This document shows positions 1 to 10,142 of a stretch of 64,000 nt of DNA, piece after piece (within the stretch, counting starts at the first letter, position 1; each line of letters starts with the position of its first letter). The DNA comes from Amycolatopsis viridis (GTDB lineage: Bacteria; Actinomycetota; Actinomycetes; Mycobacteriales; Pseudonocardiaceae): contig NZ_JAANOU010000001.1 in NCBI RefSeq assembly GCF_011758765.1, positions 5,270,001-5,334,000 of the forward strand. The letters are read 5' to 3'. Made by a program: the position numbers and the translations under genes. The notes beneath the pieces were generated by a model. It was not told where the DNA came from. It made no database searches and worked only from the letters and a program-made list of their open reading frames with translations.

Positions 1-24
1 CGGCTTGTACTTACGAATACCCAT
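1..24 (-). CDS. rplB: 50S ribosomal protein L2, first 8 codons only
   Basis: The reverse strand reads ATG at 24-22 and then Gly-Ile-Arg-Lys-Tyr-Lys-Pro, the usual start of L2 (23S rRNA-binding core protein of the large subunit). The gene runs out of the window on the left. It follows rplW by 15 bases, the standard S10-operon order. The call rests on eight residues plus synteny. Confidence 0.85.
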
Positions 25-39
25 GACAGCTTCCGTCCC

Positions 40-351
40 TTACGCGGCGGGTCCGCCGAAGATCTCGATCGGCTTGCTCTCGGCGGACAGCGTCACGACG
101 GCGCGCTTGACGGCCTTGCGCTTGCCGAAGCCGTAGCGGGTCCGCTTGCGCTTGCCCTGCCGGTTCAGCGTGTTCACGCTGACCACCTTGACGCCGAAGA
201 TCTGCTCGACGGCGATCTTGATCTGCGTCTTGTTGGCGTCCGGCCGGACCTCGAACGTGTACTTGTGGTCCTCGAGGAGCCCGTAGGACTTCTCGGAGAT
301 CACCGGCGCGAGCACGATGTCACGAGGGTCCGGGATGGCAACGCTGCTCAC
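40..351 (-). CDS. rplW: 50S ribosomal protein L23
   Basis: 103 residues, normal for L23, which binds 23S rRNA at the polypeptide exit tunnel and docks trigger factor and SRP. The N-terminal block ([17 protein letters not shown]) and the basic loop with repeated Lys/Arg (around 64-80, [20 protein letters not shown]) are family hallmarks. Its ATG overlaps the stop of rplD by four bases (ATGA), so translation is probably coupled. It belongs to the S10 operon. Confidence 0.97.
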   Translation of the reverse strand: MSSVAIPDPRDIVLAPVISEKSYGLLEDHKYTFEVRPDANKTQIKIAVEQIFGVKVVSVNTLNRQGKRKRTRYGFGKRKAVKRAVVTLSAESKPIEIFGGPAA

Positions 352-1066
352 TGCGCTTCACTCCCTTCAGCTGTGTCATCGGTGGCCCGCACAGTGTTGG
401 AGCCTCCGGCGCCGGCGGGCGCAGAAGCCTTGGCCGCCTTGCCCTTGACCGGGCCGGCGATGAAGGCGTCGTACGCGGCCTTGGTGAACACCACGTCGTC
501 GTTGACCAGCACGTCGTAAGTGTTGAGCTGGTCGGGGTTGATCAGGTGCACGTTCGGCAGGTTGCGGGCGGACAGCCAGCCCTGCTCGTCCTCGCGGTGC
601 AGCACGACCAGCAGGCGCTTGGCCTGGGTCACGGCGGCGAGGGCCTTCTTCGCCTCCTTGGTGTTGGGCTTCTCACCCGACACCAGCTCGGTGATGACGT
701 GCACCTGGCCGGCGCGCGCCCGGTCGGAGAGGGCACCGCGGAGGGCGGCGGCCTTCATCTTCTTCGGGGTGCGCTGCGTGTAGTCGCGCGGCGTGGGGCC
801 GTGGACGGTGCCACCGCCGGCGAACTGCGGGGCGCGGGTCGAACCCTGGCGGGCGCGGCCGGTGCCCTTCTGGCGGTACGGCTTCTTGCCGCCACCGGAG
901 ACCTCGCCGCGGGTCTTCGTGTCGTGCGTGCCCTGGCGCGCGGCGGCCAGCTGGCCCACCACGACCTGGTGCATCAACGGCACGTTGGCCTGGACGTCGA
1001 AGATCTCCGCGGGGAGCTCGACGGTGCCCTCGGCACTACCGGCCGGGGTCTTCAACTCGACGCTGG

Positions 1067-1070
<4 letters not shown>
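348..1070 (-). CDS. rplD: 50S ribosomal protein L4
   Basis: 240 residues, slightly longer than the roughly 205-residue E. coli protein because of an Ala/Gly/Ser-rich C-terminal tail, as is common in actinobacteria. The central extended loop ([20 protein letters not shown], about residues 62-81) reaches the exit tunnel in known ribosomes. L4 autoregulates the S10 operon in E. coli; nothing here shows whether that holds. The gene overlaps both rplC and rplW by four bases, so the three genes form one tightly coupled unit. Confidence 0.97.
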
Positions 1071-1723
<653 letters not shown>

Positions 1724-1754
1724 GAGTCTCTTATCTCCGCCGCTCGCCCAACGC

Positions 1755-2060
1755 TTACTGGATGTTGACGTCGACGCTCGCCGGGAGGTCGATGCGCATG
1801 AGCGCGTCGACCGTCTTCGGCGTCGGGTCGAGGATGTCGATCAGCCGCTTGTGCGTGCGCATCTCGAAGTGCTCGCGCGAGTCCTTGTACTTGTGCGGCG
1901 AGCGGATGACGCAGTAAACGTTCTTCTCGGTGGGCAGCGGCACAGGTCCGACGACCGAGGCGCCGGTGCGCGTCACCGTCTCGACGATCTTGCGCGCGCT
2001 GGCATCGATCGCCTCGTGGTCGTAGGCCTTGAGCCTGATGCGGATCTTCTGTCCCGCCAT
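1755..2060 (-). CDS. rpsJ: 30S ribosomal protein S10
   Basis: 101 residues, first gene of the S10 operon. The sequence [20 protein letters not shown], followed by a GPVPLPTEK motif, is typical. S10 binds the 30S head and, as NusE, partners NusB in antitermination. The ATG at 2060 is preceded by an AAGGA Shine-Dalgarno sequence about eight bases upstream. The operon promoter should lie in 2061-2301, but I could not identify a convincing -35/-10 pair there. Confidence 0.97.
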
Positions 2061-2301
2061 GTTCGCAGCTCGTTCCTTCGTCTTGTGCCGCTATCTCTAC
2101 CCGCGCTTTCGCGCCGGTTTCCGCACGTCAACGCCCTCGCGTCCGATCCACGCGGTCGGGCGTGTCGCGCCCGCTGCGCAGACTGATCCCGCAGGAGGAT
2201 CGTCGTCGTGCCGGTTGGTCTTCACCGCGAGACGGCCGTGCCGGCCATCTGACGCGCCCGCGGTCTCCCCTGGGAAACCCACGGACCAAGGCCACTCGCG
2301 C

Positions 2302-2339
2302 CGGGGCGGCCGATTTCTCTGCAGATATCGGCCGCCCCG
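2302..2339 (-). terminator. 13-bp perfect hairpin upstream of the S10 operon (second terminator or attenuator)
   Basis: Arms 2302-2314 and 2327-2339 are perfectly complementary (CGGGGCGGCCGAT type) around a 12-base loop. It lies about 85 bases beyond the tuf stop and 240 bases before rpsJ. It could be a back-up terminator for tuf or an element of the S10 leader. There is no U-tract. Confidence 0.55.
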
Positions 2340-2381
2340 CAACGAGCAACTCAACTAGTGTCGCACACGTGCTTTCGCAAC

Positions 2382-2415
2382 CCGGCCCCGGGGTGCTATA
2401 GCGCCCCGGGGCCGG
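2382..2415 (-). terminator. tuf transcription terminator
   Basis: A perfect 12-bp stem (CCGGCCCCGGGG, arms 2382-2393 and 2404-2415) with a 10-base loop starts eight bases after the tuf stop codon. It has no U-run, as is usual for actinobacterial terminators. Confidence 0.75.
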
Positions 2416-2422
2416 TACGAAA

Positions 2423-3616
2423 TCACTTGATGATCTTGGTGACCTGGCCCGCGCCGACGGTCCGGCCACCCTCGCGGATGGCGAACCGCAGACCCTCGTC
2501 CATGGCGACCGGCTGGATGAGCGACACCTTGATCTCGGTGTTGTCACCCGGCATGACCATCTCGGTGCCCTCGGGGAGGGTCACGACGCCGGTCACGTCG
2601 GTCGTCCGGAAGTAGAACTGCGGGCGGTAGTTGTTGAAGAACGGCGTGTGACGGCCACCCTCGTCCTTGGACAGGATGTAGACCGAGCCCTCGAACTCCG
2701 TGTGCGGAGTCGTGGTGCCGGGCTTCACGACGACCTGGCCGCGCTCGACGTCCTCGCGCTTGATACCACGCAGGAGCAGACCGACGTTGTCACCGGCCTG
2801 GCCCGAGTCGAGCAGCTTGCGGAACATCTCGACACCGGTGACAGTCGTCTTCTGCGACTTCTCCTTGATGCCGACGATCTCGACCTCTTCGTTGACGTTG
2901 ATCTGGCCGCGCTCCACGCGACCGGTCACGACGGTGCCGCGGCCGGTGATGGTGAAGACGTCCTCGATCGGCATCAGGAACGGCTTGTCGAGGTCACGCA
3001 CCGGGTCCGGCACGTTGTCGTCGACGGCCTGCATGAGCTCCAGGACCGACTCCGACCACTTCGGGTCACCCTCGAGGGCCTTGAGGCCGGAGACCTTGAC
3101 CACGGGGGCGTCGTCGCCGGGGAACTCCTGCGAGGACAGCAGCTCGCGGACCTCCAGCTCGACGAGCTCGAGGATCTCCTCGTCGTCGACCATGTCGGCC
3201 TTGTTGAGCGCCACGACGATGTAGGGCACACCGACCTGGCGGGCGAGCAGCACGTGCTCACGCGTCTGCGGCATCGGGCCGTCGGTCGCGGCGACCACCA
3301 GGATCGCGCCGTCCATCTGGGCGGCACCGGTGATCATGTTCTTGATGTAGTCCGCGTGACCGGGGGCGTCCACGTGGGCGTAGTGGCGCTTCTCGGTCTG
3401 GTACTCGACGTGCGAGATGTTGATCGTGATACCGCGCTGCTTCTCTTCCGGCGCGTTGTCGATCTGGTCGAACGCCCGGGACTCGTTGAGCTCCGGGTAC
3501 TTGTCGTGCAGAACCTTGGTGATCGCCGCGGTCAGCGTGGTCTTGCCGTGGTCGACGTGACCGATGGTCCCGATGTTGACGTGCGGCTTGCTCCGCTCGA
3601 ACTTCGCCTTCGCCAC
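2423..3616 (-). CDS. tuf: Elongation factor Tu
   Basis: 397 residues, canonical EF-Tu, the GTPase that delivers aminoacyl-tRNA to the ribosome. G-domain motifs are intact: P-loop GHVDHGKT (about 19-26), DAPGH, and NKAD. The domain 2 and 3 barrels follow, ending [10 protein letters not shown]. It is the last gene of the str operon (rpsL-rpsG-fusA-tuf) and is separated from fusA by 127 bases, long enough for its own promoter, though I did not recognise one. A strong hairpin follows the stop. Confidence 0.98.
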   Translation of the reverse strand: MAKAKFERSKPHVNIGTIGHVDHGKTTLTAAITKVLHDKYPELNESRAFDQIDNAPEEKQRGITINISHVEYQTEKRHYAHVDAPGHADYIKNMITGAAQMDGAILVVAATDGPMPQTREHVLLARQVGVPYIVVALNKADMVDDEEILELVELEVRELLSSQEFPGDDAPVVKVSGLKALEGDPKWSESVLELMQAVDDNVPDPVRDLDKPFLMPIEDVFTITGRGTVVTGRVERGQINVNEEVEIVGIKEKSQKTTVTGVEMFRKLLDSGQAGDNVGLLLRGIKREDVERGQVVVKPGTTTPHTEFEGSVYILSKDEGGRHTPFFNNYRPQFYFRTTDVTGVVTLPEGTEMVMPGDNTEIKVSLIQPVAMDEGLRFAIREGGRTVGAGQVTKIIK

Positions 3617-3743
3617 TGGAATGTCCTCCTGGACTCTTGCTTTGCTTCACCGCCGGCGTGGCAGCCGAACGGCGATCGATCTGGTCGGTTGTGCGGACCC
3701 TAGGGGAGGCCCCTGTGCGCGCCCGCGTTGGGTGCTGTGGGGT

Positions 3744-5843
3744 TTACTCCCCCGTCGCCTTCGCGATGATCTCCTTCGCGACGTTCGAGGGAACCTCGGC
3801 GTAGGAGTCGAACGTCATCGAGTAGTTCGCCCGACCCTGGGTACGAGACCGCAGGTCGCCGACGTACCCGAACATCTCGGACAGCGGAACCAGTGCCTTC
3901 ACGACTCGGGTGCCTGCCCGCTCGTCCATGGCCTGGATCTGGCCACGGCGAGAGTTGAGGTCGCCGATGACGTCACCCATGTAGTCCTCGGGGGTGGTCA
4001 CCTCGACGGCCATGACCGGCTCCAGCAGAACCGGGCTGGCCTGGCGCGCGGCCTCCTTGAGCGCCATCGAACCGGCGATCTTGAAGGCCATTTCCGACGA
4101 GTCGACCTCGTGGTAAGCGCCGTCCAACAGGGTCACCTTCAGCCCGACCAGCGGGTAACCGGCGAGGACACCGTACTGCATGGCGTCCTGGGCACCGGCG
4201 TCCACCGACGGGATGTACTCGCGCGGCACGCGGCCACCGGTGACCTTGTTGTCGAACTCGTAGAGGGCGCCGTCACCGGTGGACAGCGGCTCCAGCTTGA
4301 TGATCACGCGCGCGAACTGGCCGGAACCACCGGTCTGCTTCTTGTGCGTGTACTCGTACTTCTCGACCGTGCGGCGGATCGTCTCGCGGTAGGCGACCTG
4401 CGGCTTACCGATGTTCGCCTCGACCTTGTAGTCGGACTTCATTCGGTTGACCAGCACCTCGAGGTGCAGCTCGCCCATGCCCGCGATGATCGTCTGGCCG
4501 GTCTCCTCGTCCAGCTGGACCTGGAAGGTGGGGTCCTCCTCGGCCAGCTTCTGGATCGCGGTCGACAGCTTCTCCTGGTCGGCCTTCGTCTTGGGCTCGA
4601 TGGCCACCTTGATGACCGGCTCGGGGAAGGTCATCGACTCGAGAACGATCGGGTTCTGCGGGTCGCACAGGGTGTCACCGGTCGTGGTGTCCTTCAGGCC
4701 GATGACCGCGTAGATGTGGCCGGCCTGGGCCTCGTCGACCGGGTTCTCCTTGTTGGAGTGCATCTGGAAGAGCTTCCCGATGCGCTCCTTGCGCTCCTTG
4801 GTCGAGTTGATGACCTGCGCGCCGGCGGCGACCTTGCCCGAGTACACCCGGACGTAGGTCAGCTTGCCGAAGAACGGGTGCGCAGCGATCTTGAACGCCA
4901 GGGCCGCGAACGGCTCGTCGACGGAGGGCTTCCGCGAGGCCGGGGTCTCACCGTCGGTGAGGGTGCCCTCGACGGCCGGGACGTCCAGCGGCGACGGCAG
5001 GTAGTCGATCACCGCGTCGAGCATGGGCTGCACGCCCTTGTTCTTGAACGCGGAACCGCACAGCACCGGGTACGCCTCGCGGGCGACCGTCAGCTTCCGG
5101 ATACCGGCCTTGATGTCGTCCTCGGACAGCTCCTCGCCGCCGAAGTACTTCTCCATCAGGGCGTCGTCGGTCTCCGCGACGGCCTCGATCAGCTTGTCGC
5201 GGTACTCGGCGGCCTTGTCGGCGAGGTCGGCCGGGATGTCCTCGACCTCGTAGTCCTCGCCCTTCTTGACCTCGCCCCGCCAGGTCAGCGCCTTCATGCG
5301 GACCAGGTCGATGACGCCCTGGAAGTCGCTCTCGGCACCGATCGGCAGCTGGATGACCAGCGGGCGCGCACCGAGGCGCTCCTCGATGGTGCGCACGGTG
5401 AAGTAGAAGTCCGCGCCCAGCTTGTCCATCTTGTTGACGAAGCAGATGCGCGGGACCTCGTACTTGTCGGCCTGGCGCCAGACCTGCTCGGACTGGGGCT
5501 CGACGCCCTCCTTGCCGTCGAAGACGGCGACCGCACCGTCGAGCACCCGCAGCGAACGCTCCACCTCGACGGTGAAGTCGACGTGGCCGGGGGTGTCGAT
5601 GATGTTGATCTGGTGGTCGGCCCAGAAGGTGGTGGTAGCAGCCGAGGTGATGGTGATACCCCGCTTCTGCTCCTCCTCCATCCAGTCCATCGTCGCGGCG
5701 CCGTCGTGCACCTCGCCGATCTTGTAGTTGATCCCGGTGTAGAACAGGATCCGCTCGGTGGTGGTGGTCTTACCGGCGTCGATGTGAGCCATGATGCCGA
5801 TGTTGCGGACCTTGTTCAGGTCGGTCAGCACGTCGCGTGCCAC
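3744..5843 (-). CDS. fusA: Elongation factor G
   Basis: 699 residues, full-length EF-G, the translocation GTPase. The P-loop [13 protein letters not shown] lies at about 19-31; DTPGH and NKMD motifs follow, then domains III-V with the conserved tip loop of domain IV. It is the third gene of the str operon, 64 bases after rpsG. No premature stop or unusual composition is seen. Confidence 0.98.
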   Translation of the reverse strand: MARDVLTDLNKVRNIGIMAHIDAGKTTTTERILFYTGINYKIGEVHDGAATMDWMEEEQKRGITITSAATTTFWADHQINIIDTPGHVDFTVEVERSLRVLDGAVAVFDGKEGVEPQSEQVWRQADKYEVPRICFVNKMDKLGADFYFTVRTIEERLGARPLVIQLPIGAESDFQGVIDLVRMKALTWRGEVKKGEDYEVEDIPADLADKAAEYRDKLIEAVAETDDALMEKYFGGEELSEDDIKAGIRKLTVAREAYPVLCGSAFKNKGVQPMLDAVIDYLPSPLDVPAVEGTLTDGETPASRKPSVDEPFAALAFKIAAHPFFGKLTYVRVYSGKVAAGAQVINSTKERKERIGKLFQMHSNKENPVDEAQAGHIYAVIGLKDTTTGDTLCDPQNPIVLESMTFPEPVIKVAIEPKTKADQEKLSTAIQKLAEEDPTFQVQLDEETGQTIIAGMGELHLEVLVNRMKSDYKVEANIGKPQVAYRETIRRTVEKYEYTHKKQTGGSGQFARVIIKLEPLSTGDGALYEFDNKVTGGRVPREYIPSVDAGAQDAMQYGVLAGYPLVGLKVTLLDGAYHEVDSSEMAFKIAGSMALKEAARQASPVLLEPVMAVEVTTPEDYMGDVIGDLNSRRGQIQAMDERAGTRVVKALVPLSEMFGYVGDLRSRTQGRANYSMTFDSYAEVPSNVAKEIIAKATGE

Positions 5844-5907
5844 TGCACTGTTCCCCTGTCTCGAAGCTTGGGGCCCGGCCTGGCTTGTCTCGGCAGCCGG
5901 GCTACGT

Positions 5908-6378
5908 TCACCACCGGTAGTGGGCGAACGCCTTGTTGGACTCGGCCATCTTGTGGGTGTCCTCGCGGCGCTTCACGCTGGCCCCGAGGCCGTTGCTCGC
6001 GTCGAGCAGCTCGTTCTGCAGACGCTCGATCATGGTCTTCTCGCGGCGGGCCCGGGAGAAGCTGACGATCCAGCGCAGCGCAAGGGTGGTCGAGCGGCCG
6101 GGCTTGACCTCGATCGGCACCTGGTAGGTGGCACCACCGACGCGGCGGCTCTTCACCTCGATGCTCGGCTTCACGTTGTCCAGCGCACGCTTGAGCGTGA
6201 CGACGGGGTCCGTGCCGGTCTTCTCCCGGGCACCTTCCAGCGCGCCGTACACGATGCGCTCGGCCAGCGATCGCTTGCCGTCGGTCAACACCTTGTTGAT
6301 CAGCTGGGTGACCAGCGGGGAACCGTAGACCGGGTCGGAGATCAGCGGCCGCTTCGGGGCCGGACCCTTGCGGGGCAT
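5908..6378 (-). CDS. rpsG: 30S ribosomal protein S7
   Basis: 156 residues, starting [20 protein letters not shown] and ending FAHYRW, exactly the family pattern. S7 nucleates assembly of the 30S head and lies near the E site. The open frame extends far upstream, but the ATG at 6378 is clear: its A is also the last base of the rpsL stop (TAATG), a one-base overlap implying coupled translation. The AGAAGGAGAAG purine run at the rpsL 3' end gives the ribosome binding site. Confidence 0.97.
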   Translation of the reverse strand: MPRKGPAPKRPLISDPVYGSPLVTQLINKVLTDGKRSLAERIVYGALEGAREKTGTDPVVTLKRALDNVKPSIEVKSRRVGGATYQVPIEVKPGRSTTLALRWIVSFSRARREKTMIERLQNELLDASNGLGASVKRREDTHKMAESNKAFAHYRW

Positions 6379-6752
6379 TAGCTCTTCTCCTTCTTCGCGC
6401 CGTACCGGCTGCGCGCCTGCTTGCGGTTCTTCACACCCTGGGTGTCGAGCGAACCGCGGATGATCTTGTAGCGAACGCCGGGCAGGTCCTTCACACGACC
6501 ACCACGCACGAGCACCATCGAGTGCTCCTGCAGGTTGTGGCCCTCGCCCGGGATGTAGGCGGTGACCTCGATGCCGCTGGTCAGCTTCACACGCGCGACC
6601 TTGCGCAGCGCCGAGTTCGGCTTCTTGGGCGTCGTGGTGTACACGCGAGTGCACACGCCACGCCGCTGCGGACTCCCCTTGAGGGCCGCGGTCTTCTGCT
6701 TGGCAGCCTTGTCCTGGCGGCCCTTGCGGACCAGCTGCTGGATCGTGGGCAA
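6378..6752 (-). CDS. rpsL: 30S ribosomal protein S12
   Basis: 124 residues, the first gene of the str operon. S12 is the decoding-centre protein and the classical streptomycin target. The two lysines at which streptomycin resistance usually arises are both wild type (in TTPKKPNS and RVKDLPGVR), so nothing in S12 predicts resistance. The start is the ATG at 6752. The upstream region (6753-7259) is shared with the divergent secretion-linked cassette. Confidence 0.97.
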   Translation of the reverse strand: MPTIQQLVRKGRQDKAAKQKTAALKGSPQRRGVCTRVYTTTPKKPNSALRKVARVKLTSGIEVTAYIPGEGHNLQEHSMVLVRGGRVKDLPGVRYKIIRGSLDTQGVKNRKQARSRYGAKKEKS

Positions 6753-7259
6753 TGGACCAGCCTTCTGTCGCGTCTTGCTTGTTCCGTCTTTGTTTCTCCC
6801 CGGCCCCCGAGGTCGGGCGTGTCGGCCCGCGTCTGGGCCTTCCGGCCGTTAACGTTCCCTCGGATTTTCCGCGGAGCTCCGCTTCGCCGCGGCCGTCGCC
6901 ACGATGCCGGAGCATCCCCGCTTGGCCGAAAAGCACGCAGAGCGGCCCGACACATGCCGGGCACAGTCGTCAAAGATACCCGCCCGTGTACAAGGGGACG
7001 ACCCGGGGGTCGCTTCCGGCACGAGGAGGGCGCAGATGGCGCTGTCCCAGCTTATCCGATCGAACCCGCCCGCGGGGCTCGCCGGAGATCATGTTCCACC
7101 GCGCACCTGCGTGGAGGTCAACGCACGACGAGCCGCCACCATTCCCCCGACCAGGGGTCCAGCAGGGATTTTCGGAGAATTCGCCCACCCGGTCGGCGCC
7201 TGCCGCCATGCTGGAGCCACGCGACCCCGGAGTCGCGCGACATCGTGGGGAGGTTCGTC
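6753..7259. other. Divergent intergenic region between rpsL and the first YbaB/EspC/WXG cassette
   Basis: About 500 bases without a supported gene. It must hold the str-operon promoter on the minus strand and a promoter for the plus-strand cassette. A TTGACG hexamer is present on the minus strand near 6977, but no good -10 sits at the right distance. Open frames crossing this region have no recognisable protein content. Confidence 0.5.
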
Positions 7260-7868
7260 GTGTCACCCGAGTTCGATCGGCTCGTGGCCCAGTTCGAGCA
7301 GTTCCGGTCCCGGTTGCGGCAAGCCGACGAGCGGTTCGCCGCCGTCGGCCGGATGAGTCAGGAACTGGCCGGGCTGGAGGTGGTCGCCACCTCACCCGAC
7401 CGCGCGGTCACGGTGGTCGCCGGCCCGTCCGGCGCGATCAAGGACATCCGGCTCACCGAGCAGGCGATGCGCCGCCCGGCGCAGGCGCTGTCCACCGCGC
7501 TGATGGCCACCCTGCGGCAGGCCGTCGCGGAGGCCGCGCGGCGACAGGCCGGGATCGTGGAGAGCGCGGTCGGCGGCGAGATGAACCTCACCGACCAGGT
7601 GCTCGAGACCCAGGCCCAGCTGTTCGGGACCACCGTCGAGGAGCTGCGCGCCACGATCGGGCAGGGCACCCCCGCACCCGCCTCCCCGGCTCCGCAGGCG
7701 GAGGCTGCGCCTGCGGATCCGGCTCCGGCGCGCCGTCCCGGCCAGGAGGAAGGCGAAGACCTCTCACAGGAGGACTTCTTCGACGACAAGCCGTCACCCG
7801 CTCCCCCGCCCCCGCCCGAGGACCACCAGGACGACGACTTCCTCGGCCTCGACGAGGAGGACCGGTGA
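7260..7868 (+). CDS. YbaB/EbfC-family protein, cassette copy 1
   Basis: 202 residues from a GTG at 7260 preceded by GGGGAGG with seven-base spacing. An open frame continues upstream, but it lacks homology and runs through the divergent promoter region. Residues 1-110 look like the YbaB/EbfC fold, known as nucleoid-associated DNA-binding dimers: a short coiled segment, then a VVATSPDRAVTVVAG strand pair and long helices. The tail is Pro/Ala-rich and then very acidic (EDFFDD, DDDFLGLDEED). In actinobacteria, YbaB-like proteins of this kind often accompany EspC/WXG genes; whether they bind DNA or act as chaperones is unknown. The stop overlaps the next gene by four bases. Copy 2 is at 9567-10142. 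Confidence 0.8.
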   Translation: MSPEFDRLVAQFEQFRSRLRQADERFAAVGRMSQELAGLEVVATSPDRAVTVVAGPSGAIKDIRLTEQAMRRPAQALSTALMATLRQAVAEAARRQAGIVESAVGGEMNLTDQVLETQAQLFGTTVEELRATIGQGTPAPASPAPQAEAAPADPAPARRPGQEEGEDLSQEDFFDDKPSPAPPPPPEDHQDDDFLGLDEEDR

Positions 7869-8212
7869 GCGCGGGCAGCTACTCGGTCGATCCCGCCGCG
7901 CTGACCAGGTACTCCGGCGAACTCGACGCCAACCGGGCCGCGGTCGCGCAGGTCACCGGCAAGGTCGGCCAGGCCGATGTGGGCGACAAGTCGTGGGGCC
8001 TGGTCGGGTTGTTCGTCAAGCACCAGTACACCGAGCTGCTGACCGATCTGAAGGACCTGCTCAAGGACATGGAGAACGGTCTCGGCTCCGCCTCGGCCAA
8101 GATCGCGGACGCCGCCCGGGCGTACCGGGAGGCGGACGACACCCACCGGCGTGCCCTGGCCGAGATCGCCGAGCAACTGGACGACGTCATCGTGCGTGAT
8201 CTGAATGGCTGA
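7865..8212 (+). CDS. EspC-like type VII secretion target (DUF2580-like), cassette copy 1
   Basis: 115 residues from a GTG at 7865 that overlaps the previous stop (GTGA). The protein is predicted to be almost wholly helical: an N-terminal segment SYSVDPAALTRYSGELD, a central W-G-L-V-G turn (KSWGLVGLFV), then two long amphipathic helices with alternating Ala/Asp/Arg. This matches the ESX-secretion-associated EspC/DUF2580 class, small helical-hairpin proteins exported by type VII systems. No ESX core genes (EccA-E, MycP) are in the window, so the secretion route is inferred. Its paralogue is at 10142-10486. Confidence 0.7.
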   Translation: MSAGSYSVDPAALTRYSGELDANRAAVAQVTGKVGQADVGDKSWGLVGLFVKHQYTELLTDLKDLLKDMENGLGSASAKIADAARAYREADDTHRRALAEIAEQLDDVIVRDLNG

Positions 8213-8222
8213 GGGGGAAGTC

Positions 8223-9257
8223 GTGGCGGACCCGCTGGGCGCCATCGAGATCGAGCCCGAAAAGACCTACGGCGAGAAGTTCGCCGAGGCGCTGCCGGTC
8301 GCCGGCGCCGCGATCAAGACGTTCGACAGCGCCGCGAAGACGTTCGAGGACGGCAACTTCCAGTTCGCCGAAATCCGCAACGTGGCCGCGGAGGGCGGCA
8401 ACTTCATCCAGTCCTGCATGGACGTCAAGGAGATCGCCACCGACCCGATCGGGTGGCTCGTCGGTGAGGGCCTGGACTTCCTGGTGTCGGTGTGCGGACC
8501 GCTGCAGGACGCGATCCACTTCGTGAGCGGCGACGGCGAAGAGCTGTCCCGGGCCGCGGACAACTTCAACTCGATCGCCGAGGGACTCGAGCAATTCGGT
8601 TCGCTGTTCGCCGACCAGGCGGAGACCGCGTTGTCCGGCTGGGAAGGCCAGGCGGCGAACACGGCCGCGGACAAGCTGGGGCAGTTCGCGGGCGGCGTCG
8701 GCGGGGTAGCCGCGCAGGCCGGGAACATCGCCCAGCTGCTGCAGATCTCGAGCATGGTGATGACCGTCGTCGAGGAGTTCGTGAAGGGCCTGCTCACCGA
8801 GCTCATCACGTGGCTGGTGATGATCTGGATTCCCGCGCTGGCCTCGGCGATCGTCACCTGCGGCGCATCCACCGCGGCCGCGGGTGCCGCGACCACCGTC
8901 CGGGTCACCCAGGCCGGCGGCCGCGCGACCCGGCAGATCGGCAAGCTCCAGCAGATCCTCGACCGGATCAGGGAGATCCTCGCCGACCTGAAGACCTTCG
9001 TCACCGACGTGCGTGGAGTAGCCGGGAGGGCGCTGGACGCGAGGCGCGTGGAGACCGCCGCGCGAGGCGTGGTCGGTGAGCGTCTGCACGACGGGTTCGG
9101 CAGGTCCGTGCTGCGCAAGGTGGGCCAGACGTCCGCGGACCAAGTGAAGCTGACCAAGATTCCCGAGCACTTCGACGGTGTGAGCAAGGCCGTCGAGTAC
9201 GGCGGCGTCGGCGAGAAGTCCACGACCGAGGAGACGAAGCGGGACCTGGACTTCTGA
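8223..9257 (+). CDS. WXG100-type large type VII secretion-associated protein, cassette copy 1
   Basis: 344 residues. I chose the GTG at 8223 because a GAGGGGGAAG ribosome binding site lies at 8211-8220; the ATG at 8205 has none but would overlap the previous gene. The first half is helical with a WxG-type turn (SGWEGQ, Trp140). A hydrophobic membrane-like stretch follows at about 185-230 (ITWLVMIWIPALASAIVT), then a charged helical C-terminal half. No catalytic toxin domain is recognisable. The protein ends RDLDF, and its paralogue (10488-11798) also ends in a short basic/acidic tail with a final Phe. It is probably an exported or membrane-inserted partner of the EspC-like protein; its function is unknown. 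Confidence 0.65.
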   Translation: MADPLGAIEIEPEKTYGEKFAEALPVAGAAIKTFDSAAKTFEDGNFQFAEIRNVAAEGGNFIQSCMDVKEIATDPIGWLVGEGLDFLVSVCGPLQDAIHFVSGDGEELSRAADNFNSIAEGLEQFGSLFADQAETALSGWEGQAANTAADKLGQFAGGVGGVAAQAGNIAQLLQISSMVMTVVEEFVKGLLTELITWLVMIWIPALASAIVTCGASTAAAGAATTVRVTQAGGRATRQIGKLQQILDRIREILADLKTFVTDVRGVAGRALDARRVETAARGVVGERLHDGFGRSVLRKVGQTSADQVKLTKIPEHFDGVSKAVEYGGVGEKSTTEETKRDLDF

Positions 9258-9300
9258 CCCCGCCGCGTCCCACCGCCACCAGCCAACTCACCGCCCCCAC

Positions 9301-9498
9301 CGGCAAACACGGTGCCCGCACCGGCAAACACGCCGCCCGGGACGGCAAACACGCCGGCGATCACCGGCACCGGCGTGTTGGCCGCTCCCGGCGGCGTGTT
9401 GGCCGCTCCCGGCCGCGTGTTGGCCGCTCCCGGCCGCGTGTTGGCCGCTCCCGGCGGCGTGTTGGCTGGTTCGGGTGGCGTGTTGGCCGTCCGGGGGC
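9301..9498. repeat. Palindromically arranged 21-base repeat array A
   Basis: Three units in one orientation (CGGCAAACACG core, starts 9301, 9322, 9343) meet six inverted units (GCGTGTTGGCCGCTCCCGG type, starts 9373, 9394, 9415, 9436, 9457, 9478), each exactly 21 bases apart. The two halves can pair into a long hairpin. The array lies between the two copies of the YbaB/EspC/WXG cassette and shares its unit with the array at 57380-57662. The period gives frame-open peptides, but I see no sign that they are translated. Confidence 0.9.
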
Positions 9499-9566
9499 CG
9501 AGTTGAACACCGGTAGTGCATGATCCGGTACCGATGGTGCGTTTTTTCCACCCGGGGAGGGACCGG

Positions 9567-10142
9567 ATGCCCTACGGCAGCCACGGCGATCTGATCGACC
9601 ACCTGCAACGCAAACTCGGCGAGGTCGAGCAGCGCAAGCGTGCCGGCGCGCAGCGGATGGCGGCGCTCAGCCAGATGAAGGACCAGCTGAGCGCCCTGTC
9701 GGTCACGGTGTCGTCGCCGGACCGGTCCGTCACGGTCGTCGCGGGAGCCGGCGGCGGTGTGCAGTCGGTCCGCGTCAGCCAGGACGCACTGGACGGTAGC
9801 GCGATCCAGCTGTCGTCCACGATCACCAGCACCATCCACGAGGCGGTCGCCGCGGCCGCCCGGCAGCAGGCGGCGATCGTTCAGGAGGCGCTCGGCGGGC
9901 AGAGCACCGTGCTGGAATCGGTGCTCCAGACGCAGGCCGAGGCGTTCGGCACGACGGTCGCCGATCTCAAGGCGAAGCTGGCCGACGAGCGTCCGGTCGC
10001 CCCGCCACGCCCGATCGACCAGGGCGCGGACTTCGCCGAGGAGGACTTCCTCGACGAACGGCCGGAGGAACGCCCCGCTCAACCGGCGCCCCGGCGGGAA
10101 GCGGGCGACGAGGACTACATCGACCCGTTCGGGGCCGCGTGA
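9567..10142 (+). CDS. YbaB/EbfC-family protein, cassette copy 2
   Basis: 191 residues from the ATG at 9567, preceded by GGGGAGGGA with about five-base spacing. It is collinear with the copy-1 protein: a coiled N-terminus (LIDHLQRKLGEVEQRK), the shared SPDRSVTVVAG strands, the shared QTQAEAFGTTV helix, and an acidic tail containing EEDFLDE and ending DPFGAA. It differs at many positions, so the duplication is old or fast-evolving. It overlaps the next gene by one base (TGATG). The likely role is as for copy 1: a YbaB-type dimer associated with type VII secretion substrates, mechanism unknown. Confidence 0.8.
   Translation: MPYGSHGDLIDHLQRKLGEVEQRKRAGAQRMAALSQMKDQLSALSVTVSSPDRSVTVVAGAGGGVQSVRVSQDALDGSAIQLSSTITSTIHEAVAAAARQQAAIVQEALGGQSTVLESVLQTQAEAFGTTVADLKAKLADERPVAPPRPIDQGADFAEEDFLDERPEERPAQPAPRREAGDEDYIDPFGAA

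Noticed and set aside
3564-6065. Plus-strand 833-codon open frame opposite fusA
   Set aside because: Same shadow effect; the EF-G frame on the minus strand explains the DNA.
6378-6752. Streptomycin-resistance substitution in S12
   Set aside because: Both usual lysine positions are wild type in the visible motifs.
8205-8222. ATG start at 8205 for the copy-1 WXG protein
   Set aside because: A strong GAGGGGGAAG site lies between it and GTG 8223, so the GTG is the better start; not excluded completely.
9312-9506. Open frame through repeat array A encoding VLAAPGR repeats
   Set aside because: The frame is kept open only by the 21-base period; no binding site and no homology.
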